A stretch of 18,454 nt of DNA from assembly GCA_044346745.1 (NCBI GenBank), contig JBIIYQ010000059.1, forward strand, positions 1 through 18,454, read 5' to 3'. A model generated the notes under the pieces. The model saw nothing but the letters and a program-made list of their open reading frames with translations, searched no databases and was not told the origin of the DNA. Position numbers and translations under genes: made by a program. Of the stretch, positions 1 through 6,779 are shown piece by piece; positions within the stretch are counted from its first letter, which is position 1, and each line of letters starts with the position of its first letter. The DNA comes from UKL13-2 sp044346745 (GTDB lineage Bacteria; Pseudomonadota; Gammaproteobacteria; Burkholderiales; Usitatibacteraceae).

Positions 1-183
1 GGCAAACTTTGTGGGGATGTGGATTATGCGGAGGCACTACCCGTGGCGTCCGCCATTACCCCGGTGCCGGGCGGCGTCGGCCCGATGACCATCACCATGC
101 TGCTCGGCAATACGCTAAAGGCCGCTGAACGCGCCGTCGGCATTACGGGTGCCGCGACGCATCAGGAGACGCGGCTTGCGTAA
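1..183 (+). CDS. folD: FolD, methylenetetrahydrofolate dehydrogenase/cyclohydrolase, C-terminal part
   Basis: This is the last 60 codons of a bifunctional cytosolic enzyme that oxidises 5,10-methylene-THF with NADP and hydrolyses the methenyl product to 10-formyl-THF. Frame 1 is open from the first base to a TAA at 181-183. The visible residues include the family signature TPVPGGVGPMT (about residues 21-31 of the fragment) followed by TMLLGNTLKAAE, the usual C-terminal helix of FolD that closes the NADP-binding domain. The 5' part lies outside the window. The stop codon overlaps the probable TTG start of the next gene, so the two are likely translationally coupled. Confidence 0.93.
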   Translation, partial: GKLCGDVDYAEALPVASAITPVPGGVGPMTITMLLGNTLKAAERAVGITGAATHQETRLA

Positions 184-1015
184 CTATTTTGTTCCCTGCC
201 AGTCGTCTGCCGGAGGTCATCGCGTGCATGTCACTGAATGGGGGGACGCCAAGAATCCGGATGTGTTGATGTGTGTGCATGGGCTGACACGTTGTGGTCG
301 CGACTTTGATGTGATTGCAGAGGCGCTTGCCGATCGTTACCGGGTGGTGTGCCCTGACGTGGTCGGCCGTGGTGAATCCGACTGGCTGGTCAACAAAGCC
401 GACTACAACTATCCGCAATACGTTTCCGATATGGTGCGGGTGATTGCCAAGACTGGGCAGAAATCGGTGCACTGGCTTGGCACATCGATGGGCGGAATCA
501 TCGGCATGTTGCTCGCCGCCCAGTCGCCGACACCCATCACACGCATGGTGCTTAACGATATGGGATCATTCATTCCCAAACAATCACTGGCGCGCATCGG
601 CATGTACGTGGGCGTGAGCCCGCTGTTTCGTACTGTGGATGAGGTGGTACAGGCGGTGCGTGTGGTGAGTCCCTTCGGTCCTCTTACCGAACACCAGTGG
701 TACGCCTTGACCCTGCCGCTGATCAAAAAAACAAACGCCGGTATGTGGCAATTCCGTTACGACCCAGCGATCGGCGATAGTTTTCGGCAGCAACCGGTCG
801 AGGATGTTGATCTGTCGGAATTCTGGAATGCGGTGCAGTGCCCGGTACTGTTGACGCGTGGTGCGGAGTCCGACCTGTTGTTGGAGTCGACCTTTGATGA
901 GATGTGTACCAAGCCAAACGTGACCGGCGTTACGATCCCTGCAACCGGACACGCGCCGATGTTCCAAGATGCGACCTCGATTGCCGTGGTGCGGGAGTTT
1001 TTACTTCGAGGGTAG
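176..1015 (+). CDS. alpha/beta-fold hydrolase
   Basis: This is a cytosolic alpha/beta hydrolase of 279 aa, substrate unknown. From the chosen start, HG at 35-36 is the oxyanion region and GTSMGG holds the probable nucleophile Ser104. Asp233 (in RGAESD) and His259 (in ATGHAP) complete a plausible catalytic triad. The segment DVVGRGESDW follows strand 4, as in many esterases and C-C hydrolases. I chose the TTG at 176 because AGGAG lies at 164-168, seven bases upstream, and the protein then begins RNYFVPC. A GTG at 149 is in frame, but it adds an Arg-rich stretch deep inside folD and has no ribosome binding site. The TTG overlaps the folD stop by eight bases, suggesting coupled translation. The fold is certain; the reaction cannot be read from the sequence. 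Confidence 0.88.
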   Translation: MRNYFVPCQSSAGGHRVHVTEWGDAKNPDVLMCVHGLTRCGRDFDVIAEALADRYRVVCPDVVGRGESDWLVNKADYNYPQYVSDMVRVIAKTGQKSVHWLGTSMGGIIGMLLAAQSPTPITRMVLNDMGSFIPKQSLARIGMYVGVSPLFRTVDEVVQAVRVVSPFGPLTEHQWYALTLPLIKKTNAGMWQFRYDPAIGDSFRQQPVEDVDLSEFWNAVQCPVLLTRGAESDLLLESTFDEMCTKPNVTGVTIPATGHAPMFQDATSIAVVREFLLRG

Positions 1016-1047
1016 CGTCAACGCGTTACACCGCCGCCGCATAGCAA

Positions 1048-2415
1048 TCATGCCAGCAACGGAAATGCCAACGGACGCGCGAGGCATTGTTCGACCCAAC
1101 GTGCGGTGTCTATCAGGCGTTGATCGTCTCCCCAGCGTTGGACGAGTTGAATACCGAGCGGCAGTCCATTCGCTGAAGTGCCCGCGGGCGGCGTGATGGC
1201 AGGACCGCCCAGCACACTGAACGGAATGCAAAACACTGCGTCGCCTGTGTCCGCCAAACCCGCTGGTGCCCGGCCGCGTGCCGGTGCGGTCAATGCGGCA
1301 TCAAAGGGTGCCAGCAACTCGTGAAACTGCTGCACGAGTGATTGTTGCGCAGCCTTCGCTTTTTGGTACTCAGCAGCCGATCGCGCGTTGCCACGGCGTA
1401 CCAATTCCAAGATGTGGTCGCTGACACGTGGTGGATGCTCATTCAGAAAACGCCCGTTTACTTCCGCACCTTCGACGTCACACAGCATCGCGGCGATATC
1501 CCAGATAGCATCAAAACTCTTAGGCAGTTCGAGCAAGGTGACGTTGGCACCTTGTTTGGTCAAAAGCGTCGCCGTGTCGCTGACTAACTGTTGTTGCTCA
1601 GCGCTGGCACGGTCCCATCGCGAGGTGTACAAGAGCGCAATTTGCCGTGGCCGTTGGTCCGGAGGTGTTTCCCAATCAGCAAGTGCAGGCGGCACGTTGC
1701 TGCCGGAGTTGTCTGCCCACAGACATGCGCTGAGCAACGCGGCATCGGCAACAGATCTAGTAAAAACGCCAACGTGATCGAGGCTCTCTGAGAACGGGTA
1801 GATGCCGGTGCGTAGGATTGCGCCAAAGCTGGGTTTGTACCCAACAACACCACAGAACGCCGCCGGTCGAATGACCGAACCAAACGTCTGCGTGCCAAGC
1901 GCGGCGGGCACACAACCCGCAGCGACTGCGGCGGCCGAACCACTCGAAGAGCCGCCGGGAGTATGGTCAAGATGCCATGGGTTACGCGTCTTGCCGGGCG
2001 AGCGCCAGGCGAATTCGGTAGTCACGGTCTTGCCAAACATGATGGCTGACTCGGCGGCGAGTTTATCGACAACCCAAGCTGAGGTCTCTGGAATGTGGCC
2101 ACTAAATGGACCAGTAAGCGCAGCCGAGCCCATTTCGGTCGCCACACCTTTGGTGGCCATGATGTCCTTGATGCCGATCGGCATGTTGGCGAGCCGACCG
2201 TTTGCGGTGGCAATGTGTGGTTTGATTTGCGCACGCACGCGATCTGCGTCGAAATTTGCAAATGCACCAACGCGATCTTCAATCGATGTTGCGCGTCGAA
2301 TACAGCTTTCGACGTAATCGCCTACAGTGAAACGTCCCTCTGCCACAGCGGCCATGGCGTCAATCAGACCCAGCCGGTAGAGATCTGCTGAACTGTGGGA
2401 AAGGGACTGACTCAA
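1048..2415 (-). CDS. amidase (amidase signature family)
   Basis: This is a 455-aa amidase-signature hydrolase, the family of GatA, FAAH and bacterial amidases, which cleaves amide bonds with a Ser-cisSer-Lys triad. Lys83 in PIGIKDI is the general base, Ser156 in the Gly/Ser-rich GGSSSGSAAA loop is the bridging serine, and Ser180 in GTQTFGSVIRP is the nucleophile. The Ser156-Ser180 spacing of 24 equals that of FAAH. The usual GGS at the nucleophile reads FGS here. No gatB or gatC is adjacent, so this is unlikely to be the tRNA amidotransferase subunit; the substrate is unknown. The start is a TTG without a clear ribosome binding site, three bases after the stop of the upstream 149-aa gene. It is preferred to Met20 because residues 8-40 form the N-terminal helix typical of the family. 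It converges on the alpha/beta hydrolase. Confidence 0.88.
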   Translation of the reverse strand: MSQSLSHSSADLYRLGLIDAMAAVAEGRFTVGDYVESCIRRATSIEDRVGAFANFDADRVRAQIKPHIATANGRLANMPIGIKDIMATKGVATEMGSAALTGPFSGHIPETSAWVVDKLAAESAIMFGKTVTTEFAWRSPGKTRNPWHLDHTPGGSSSGSAAAVAAGCVPAALGTQTFGSVIRPAAFCGVVGYKPSFGAILRTGIYPFSESLDHVGVFTRSVADAALLSACLWADNSGSNVPPALADWETPPDQRPRQIALLYTSRWDRASAEQQQLVSDTATLLTKQGANVTLLELPKSFDAIWDIAAMLCDVEGAEVNGRFLNEHPPRVSDHILELVRRGNARSAAEYQKAKAAQQSLVQQFHELLAPFDAALTAPARGRAPAGLADTGDAVFCIPFSVLGGPAITPPAGTSANGLPLGIQLVQRWGDDQRLIDTARWVEQCLARPLAFPLLA

Positions 2416-2418
2416 CGT

Positions 2419-2868
2419 CTATTTGCCGCGCAGGCGACGGCCGTGTTGCTCAGTTTCACGTTCAAGGTGTCGCTCGATGCGCTCGGCCTCGGCATCAGCT
2501 TCGCGGAACATCATCGGGAACGGACCTTTTAAATGCGCCCACTCGCGGTGCTGAAAATGGCTGCGCATCTGGATCATTAGTGGCAAGTCGCGCATGCCGC
2601 GTAGTTCAAGCATGTGTGAGCCCATCAACTCACGCATGCGGTTTTCGCAGGCAATTTGCAGCTGTCGTAGTCCGCGAATTTCATTTTGCCGCGTTACCGC
2701 TTCACCGCGGATGTCGAGTACCCCCAGCTGTACCACGTCACGCATGCGCCCGGCTTGCCGTACTTTCACCATCCGGTACTTGCATTCGAGTTCAAGCGCG
2801 GCGATCTGCTCGGTTACCGAGAGAATGGGTTTGGAGTTGGGGGAGGGTTTGTCGGATTCGGTTGTCAC
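2419..2868 (-). CDS. hypothetical protein, helical and charged
   Basis: I do not recognise this 149-aa protein. It is hydrophilic, with no signal peptide or membrane segment. A Ser/Pro-rich tail (1-15) is followed by predicted long helices rich in Glu, Arg, Met and Leu (about 17-100) and a very charged C-terminal helix (about 122-149), suggesting a coiled-coil cytosolic protein. No catalytic or metal motif is visible. The start is a GTG; an in-frame TGA a little further upstream leaves little alternative, and no good ribosome binding site is seen. It ends three bases before the amidase start, so the two probably form an operon. The long frame, the tight spacing and the lack of a better frame on the other strand support a real gene. 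Confidence 0.66.
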   Translation of the reverse strand: MTTESDKPSPNSKPILSVTEQIAALELECKYRMVKVRQAGRMRDVVQLGVLDIRGEAVTRQNEIRGLRQLQIACENRMRELMGSHMLELRGMRDLPLMIQMRSHFQHREWAHLKGPFPMMFREADAEAERIERHLERETEQHGRRLRGK

Positions 2869-3086
2869 GCGGCAATTATTAGCGATGCGGGCGGCTTTGG
2901 CGAGGGGTATGATGTCGCCATCTCACGGGTACTTCCAAGCAAAAATGGCTGGAAGTGCCCGTCAGATGGCGGGTTGTCTTTCCGTGTGTTGATGCTGTAG
3001 ATCGCGGCATTTCAACATCAGTGGGCGCAGCGTGGCTGCGACTGGCAAAATAGCGCCTCACCGAAACAATTGATGGAAAGCGGCAA

Positions 3087-4751
3087 ATGGCACAGTACGT
3101 ATACACGATGAATCGCGTCGGCAAGATTGTTCCGCCGAAGCGCCAAATCCTCAAAGACATCTCGCTGTCGTTTTTCCCCGGCGCCAAAATCGGCGTGCTG
3201 GGCTTAAACGGCGCGGGCAAATCGACCCTGCTCAAGATCATGGCGGGGGTGGACAAGGAAATCGAGGGCGAAGCCGTACCCATGCCGGGCATCAAGATTG
3301 GTTACCTGATGCAGGAGCCACTGATGAATCCCGACCAAACCGTGCGCGAAGCCGTTGAGGCGGGTTTAGGTGGCGTGTTAGCGGCAAAGAAGCGCCTCGA
3401 TGAGGTCTATGTGGCCTACGCGGAAGAGGGCGCGGATTTTGACGCGCTCGCCGAAGAACAGGCGAAGTTGGAAGCGATCATCGCCGCCGGCGATGGTGAC
3501 TCGTCGGAGGCGCAGATGGAAATTGCCGCCGACGCACTGCGTATCCCGCCGTGGGACGCGGTGGTCGGCAAGTTGTCAGGAGGTGAGAAACGCCGCGTGG
3601 CGCTCTGCCAATTGCTTCTTTCCAAGCCGGATATGTTGCTGCTGGATGAGCCAACCAACCACCTCGATGCGGAAAGTGTCGATTGGCTTGAACAATTCCT
3701 TGCACGTTTTCCCGGCACCGTCGTCGCAGTCACCCACGATCGCTACTTCTTGGATAACGCCGCCGAATGGATTTTGGAACTTGACCGTGGATCGGGCATT
3801 CCTTGGAAGGGTAACTATTCCAGCTGGCTGGATCAAAAGACCGATCGCCTGCAAAAAGAAGAATCGTCGGAGTCGGCGCGCCAGCGCAACCTGAAGAAAG
3901 AGCTTGAGTGGGTGCGGCAGAACCCGAAAGGGCGTCAGGCAAAATCCAAAGCGCGTATGACGCGTTTTGAGGAGCTGTCGAGTTACGAGTACCAACGTCG
4001 CAACGAAACCAGCGAGATCTTCATTCCAGTGGCAGAACGCTTGGGTAACGAGGTGATCGAGTTCACCAACGTCACCAAATCATTCGGTGATCGGGTGTTG
4101 ATCGACAACCTGTCGATGAAAATTCCACCGGGTGCAATCGTCGGTGTGATTGGTCCGAACGGTGCCGGTAAATCAACGCTGTTCAAGCTGATTCGCGGCA
4201 CCGAGACGCCCGATTCGGGAGAGATCAAGATCGGCCCGACGGTGAATCTGGCGTTTGTGGATCAATCGCGTGACGCGCTCGAAGGCGAAAAAAACGTGTG
4301 GGAGGCGGTTTCCGGGGGCTCGGACATCTTGCAGGTCGGCAAATTTGAAATGCAGTCCCGCGCCTACATCGGCCGCTTTAACTTCAAGGGTGGCGACCAG
4401 CAAAAACTTGTGGGAAAACTCTCCGGGGGTGAGCGTGGCCGTCTGCATCTGGCGATTACGCTCCTCAAGGGCGGCAACGTCCTGCTACTGGACGAGCCGT
4501 CCAACGATTTGGACGTCGAGACGCTGCGCGCGCTGGAAGATGCGCTGCAAGAGTTTGCCGGTACTGTCATGGTCATCTCGCACGATCGCTGGTTCCTCGA
4601 CCGTTTAGCCACACACATCCTGGCCTGCGAGGGGGATTCGCAGTGGGTGTTCTACAACGGTAACTACAACGAGTACGAAGCCGATAAGAAGCGCCGCCTG
4701 GGTGAAGAAGCCGCGCGGCCGAAGCGGGTACGTTTTAAGGCGCTGAAGTAA
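3087..4751 (+). CDS. ettA: EttA, energy-dependent translational throttle protein (ABC-F ATPase)
   Basis: This is a soluble ABC-F ATPase of 554 aa that binds the ribosomal E site and gates entry into elongation according to the ATP/ADP ratio. There are two ABC domains. The first has Walker A GLNGAGKST (39-47), signature LSGGE (163-167) and Walker B LLLDEPTNHLD (184-194). The second has GPNGAGKST (356-364), LSGGE (445-449) and LLLDEPSNDLD (466-476). An acidic insert at about 92-140 corresponds to the EttA arm, and the Lys/Arg-rich linker at about 245-300 to the P-site tRNA interaction motif. Length and N-terminus (AQYVYTMNRVGK) match EttA rather than Uup or antibiotic-resistance ABC-F proteins. 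The ATG follows GGAAAG at 3075-3080. It is monocistronic and ends at a strong terminator. Confidence 0.96.
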   Translation: MAQYVYTMNRVGKIVPPKRQILKDISLSFFPGAKIGVLGLNGAGKSTLLKIMAGVDKEIEGEAVPMPGIKIGYLMQEPLMNPDQTVREAVEAGLGGVLAAKKRLDEVYVAYAEEGADFDALAEEQAKLEAIIAAGDGDSSEAQMEIAADALRIPPWDAVVGKLSGGEKRRVALCQLLLSKPDMLLLDEPTNHLDAESVDWLEQFLARFPGTVVAVTHDRYFLDNAAEWILELDRGSGIPWKGNYSSWLDQKTDRLQKEESSESARQRNLKKELEWVRQNPKGRQAKSKARMTRFEELSSYEYQRRNETSEIFIPVAERLGNEVIEFTNVTKSFGDRVLIDNLSMKIPPGAIVGVIGPNGAGKSTLFKLIRGTETPDSGEIKIGPTVNLAFVDQSRDALEGEKNVWEAVSGGSDILQVGKFEMQSRAYIGRFNFKGGDQQKLVGKLSGGERGRLHLAITLLKGGNVLLLDEPSNDLDVETLRALEDALQEFAGTVMVISHDRWFLDRLATHILACEGDSQWVFYNGNYNEYEADKKRRLGEEAARPKRVRFKALK

Positions 4752-4767
4752 CGTCTTAAACCGCACA

Positions 4768-4800
4768 AAACAAAAAGAGCGCCTCGCGCTCTTTTTGTTT
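4768..4800. terminator. bidirectional intrinsic terminator
   Basis: A perfect inverted repeat has arms 4768-4782 (aaacaaaaagagcgc) and 4786-4800 with a three-base CTC loop. The GC-rich inner stem is flanked by an A tract on one side and a T tract on the other, so it reads as a Rho-independent terminator on both strands. It sits 16 bases after the ettA stop and 28 bases after the stop of the convergent small secreted protein, so it probably serves both genes. Confidence 0.93.
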
Positions 4801-4828
4801 CCAACGGTGTAACGGTTTAGACGCTTAA

Positions 4829-5107
4829 TTATTTAGCTGGTGTTGCGTCTTTTTTGGCTTTCTTAGTTTTTTTCTTGGCTTTCTTTGGCTTGTCAGCCGG
4901 GGCTGCGTCAGCTTTGGCGGGTGCCTTGTCTGCTTTGGCCGGTGCGTCAACTTTTGCAGACGCTGCAGGTGCAGCTGCGGGCGCCGCTTTTGCCTGTGCT
5001 GCGGTAGGTGCTGGTGTCTGGGCGTTAACGATCACTGGTGCGCCGAAGGAAATCACGGCGCCAGTTGCCAATGCGAACAAGATCTTTGAGGTGCTGATCA
5101 GTTTCAT
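4829..5107 (-). CDS. small secreted Ala/Pro/Lys-rich protein
   Basis: This is a 92-aa protein of unknown function. Residues 1-30 form a Sec signal peptide: a Lys-containing start, a hydrophobic core (ILFALATGAVISFGAPVIV) and a probable cleavage after VNA. The mature part is a low-complexity chain of Ala, Pro and Lys with repeated APAKAD-like units, ending in a strongly basic histone H1-like KKAKKKTKKAKKD tail. I chose the ATG at 5105-5107 because AAAGGA precedes it by nine bases. An in-frame TTG two codons upstream is too close to that site. It is monocistronic, 172 bases downstream of prpF in the same orientation, and ends at the shared terminator. Such tails may bind nucleic acid, envelope polymers or polyphosphate, but that is speculation. 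Confidence 0.82.
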   Translation of the reverse strand: MKLISTSKILFALATGAVISFGAPVIVNAQTPAPTAAQAKAAPAAAPAASAKVDAPAKADKAPAKADAAPADKPKKAKKKTKKAKKDATPAK

Positions 5108-5279
5108 TTTCAATTTTCCTTTATAAAAAAATAGTCCTGCTAGAGCACTTCTGCCGCTGATTTGACTCGCGAGGCCTGTGTGGCTTTACGACGGCGACCT
5201 ATTTGTTTGATGCTTACCGCTGCTCCAGTGAGCGCTTAACGTACCAGCGCCCACTTGGTTTACACGCGGTGGTGACACT

Positions 5280-6461
5280 TCAGGGAATTTTCCCCGGTAC
5301 GTAGACCCATCCTGACATCAAACGCCTTGCACTGCGACTCATAACGGCCTTGGTCACGCGCCATCCGCCACTGGCGTCGCTGGCCTCTGCGCTGATCGCC
5401 AAGGTGCCTGATGTATGGCCAATTCTCACTGGTCTTAGCAGGTCGTGGGAGCCAACGATGCGGTGCACCAGGGTGCCGGGAAAGGCTGCGGCGACGGCGA
5501 GCGCAATGGCACCGGAGCCGGGCAGGGCATGGTGCAATGTTTGCAGTGAAACCATGCGAGCAAGTACGTCGACATGGTCACTTGTGATCGTTCGGCCGTT
5601 CGATGCCGTGTATTCGGTGGGTTCAGCGATAAACGCAAGCTTGGGGCGCTGTGGGTGCAGCGTCGTGGCTTCCTCGGGAGACTGTGCAATACCCATGGCG
5701 ACAGCGGCGGCGGCGCGGATCGATTCCATTCGAGCAAGCAGCGCCGCATCGTTATCTATCGCCTCTTTGGTTTCGGTGGCGGTAAGGCCCAACGCTTCGG
5801 CGAGAACAAACACAGTGGGGTTACCGGCGTCTACCAAGGTCACTTCGATGGTGTCTCCCGGCGCAATGGTAAGCAGATCGTGTGGATTACCGGTGGGAAA
5901 CAGCCCGCTATGCGACATATTCTCCGGGGCGATGAGATCCTCCGCAGCAGGATCAAGGAACTCCATCCGAATCTGCGCTGCCGGAAAGGCCACGCCGTCG
6001 TCCACAAAATCGCCCTCTTCGACAACCTCGCCGCCGTGCATTGGCACATGCACGACGATTTTTTTTCCAATCGCAGCCTGCCACATGCGTACCGTTGCGA
6101 TGCCCTCGGCAGGCGCATCACACAAGTCCTCGCTGATGGCAAACGGACCAACGGCCGCCGCCAGATTGGCGAAGTTGCCTGACCAGTCAATAGTCGGTGT
6201 ATCGACTGCCACCTGGCCGCAAATAAAGTCAACATCGCAGTCGTCGCGATACGACTTTGAAACCAATACCACGCGGTTGGTTGTCGAACTGGCGTCACCG
6301 AGCCCGTCTATTTGTTTGCCGTAGGGGTCGGGGCTACCAAGTGAGCGCATGATGAGGAGGTCGCGTTTGCGGCTGTCAGCGGGCAAATCGTCCGCTTTGA
6401 AGAACATCCCTTTGCTGGTGCCGCCGCGCATGTACACGGCGGGGATCTTATGTTGCCTCAT
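5280..6461 (-). CDS. PrpF-family protein (2-methylaconitate isomerase-like), divergent active site
   Basis: This 393-aa protein belongs to the PrpF/DUF453 family with a diaminopimelate epimerase-like fold. Members isomerise 2-methylaconitate (PrpF, methylcitrate cycle) or tautomerise 4-oxalomesaconate (GalD). The match to PrpF is good over the whole length: GGTSKG (13-18), SPDPYGKQIDG (43-53), a DWSGN segment (92-96) and the C-terminal MSRSAR..GWVYVPG. I chose the ATG at 6459-6461 because MRQHKIPAVYMRGG aligns with known PrpF starts. A GTG at 6579-6581 would add 40 atypical residues. Two positions differ from what I recall as the active site of Shewanella PrpF: Lys73 in TSK reads Arg63, and Cys107 in SGNCGN reads Phe97. 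No prpB, prpC, prpD or acnD is nearby. The substrate is therefore uncertain, and I leave the gene symbol empty. Confidence 0.85.
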   Translation of the reverse strand: MRQHKIPAVYMRGGTSKGMFFKADDLPADSRKRDLLIMRSLGSPDPYGKQIDGLGDASSTTNRVVLVSKSYRDDCDVDFICGQVAVDTPTIDWSGNFANLAAAVGPFAISEDLCDAPAEGIATVRMWQAAIGKKIVVHVPMHGGEVVEEGDFVDDGVAFPAAQIRMEFLDPAAEDLIAPENMSHSGLFPTGNPHDLLTIAPGDTIEVTLVDAGNPTVFVLAEALGLTATETKEAIDNDAALLARMESIRAAAAVAMGIAQSPEEATTLHPQRPKLAFIAEPTEYTASNGRTITSDHVDVLARMVSLQTLHHALPGSGAIALAVAAAFPGTLVHRIVGSHDLLRPVRIGHTSGTLAISAEASDASGGWRVTKAVMSRSARRLMSGWVYVPGKIP

Positions 6462-6779
6462 CCTCTGCGTGGCCTCATGAAGTGCCGATGCGTCGCGGCG
6501 ACGTCCGGCCTGCCTCGGAACAAGACGGATTGTGCGCACAAACGGGGATACGACGGCCGCCACCAGGGCTGCCGAATGCACAAAAACTCAGGGACATGCG
6601 TGACCTCTCCTCGTAGGTTTCTGTCGCCCAATCTCAATCCAAGCGGTCGGAGGGCATTTTATTTGGAAAAGCGTGAAACACTAAAGCTAGCGCAGCGGAT
6701 TCTCGCCCCAGTATCGCCGAGTCGTCAACTGCGCGTGACACTATTTTTACTGATTTTCGCGGTTGTTCCCGAATGGCAA
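6462..6779. other. gene-free interval upstream of the prpF-like gene
   Basis: These 318 bases hold no convincing gene. The part next to the prpF-like start could be read as a 40-residue N-terminal extension, but it resembles no family sequence. On the minus strand two weak promoter candidates are visible: TTGACG (6723-6728) with an 18-base spacer to GAGAAT (6699-6704), and an isolated TAAAAT box (6656-6661) without a good -35. Either would give the prpF-like gene a leader of about 190-230 bases. No hairpin terminator follows the glutamate-synthase-like gene. Confidence 0.35.

Noticed and set aside
1802..2317. 171-aa plus-strand open frame
   Set aside because: It is antisense to the catalytic core of the amidase, with no motif and no start context; a shadow.
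5350..6324. 324-aa open frame on the plus strand
   Set aside because: It lies wholly antisense to the PrpF-family gene, is Ala/Ser/Thr-rich without any recognisable motif, and is best explained as a codon-bias shadow.
6462..6581. N-terminal 40-residue extension of the PrpF-family protein from a GTG
   Set aside because: Family alignment starts exactly at the downstream Met (RQHKIPAVYMRGG) and the extension has no conserved pattern.
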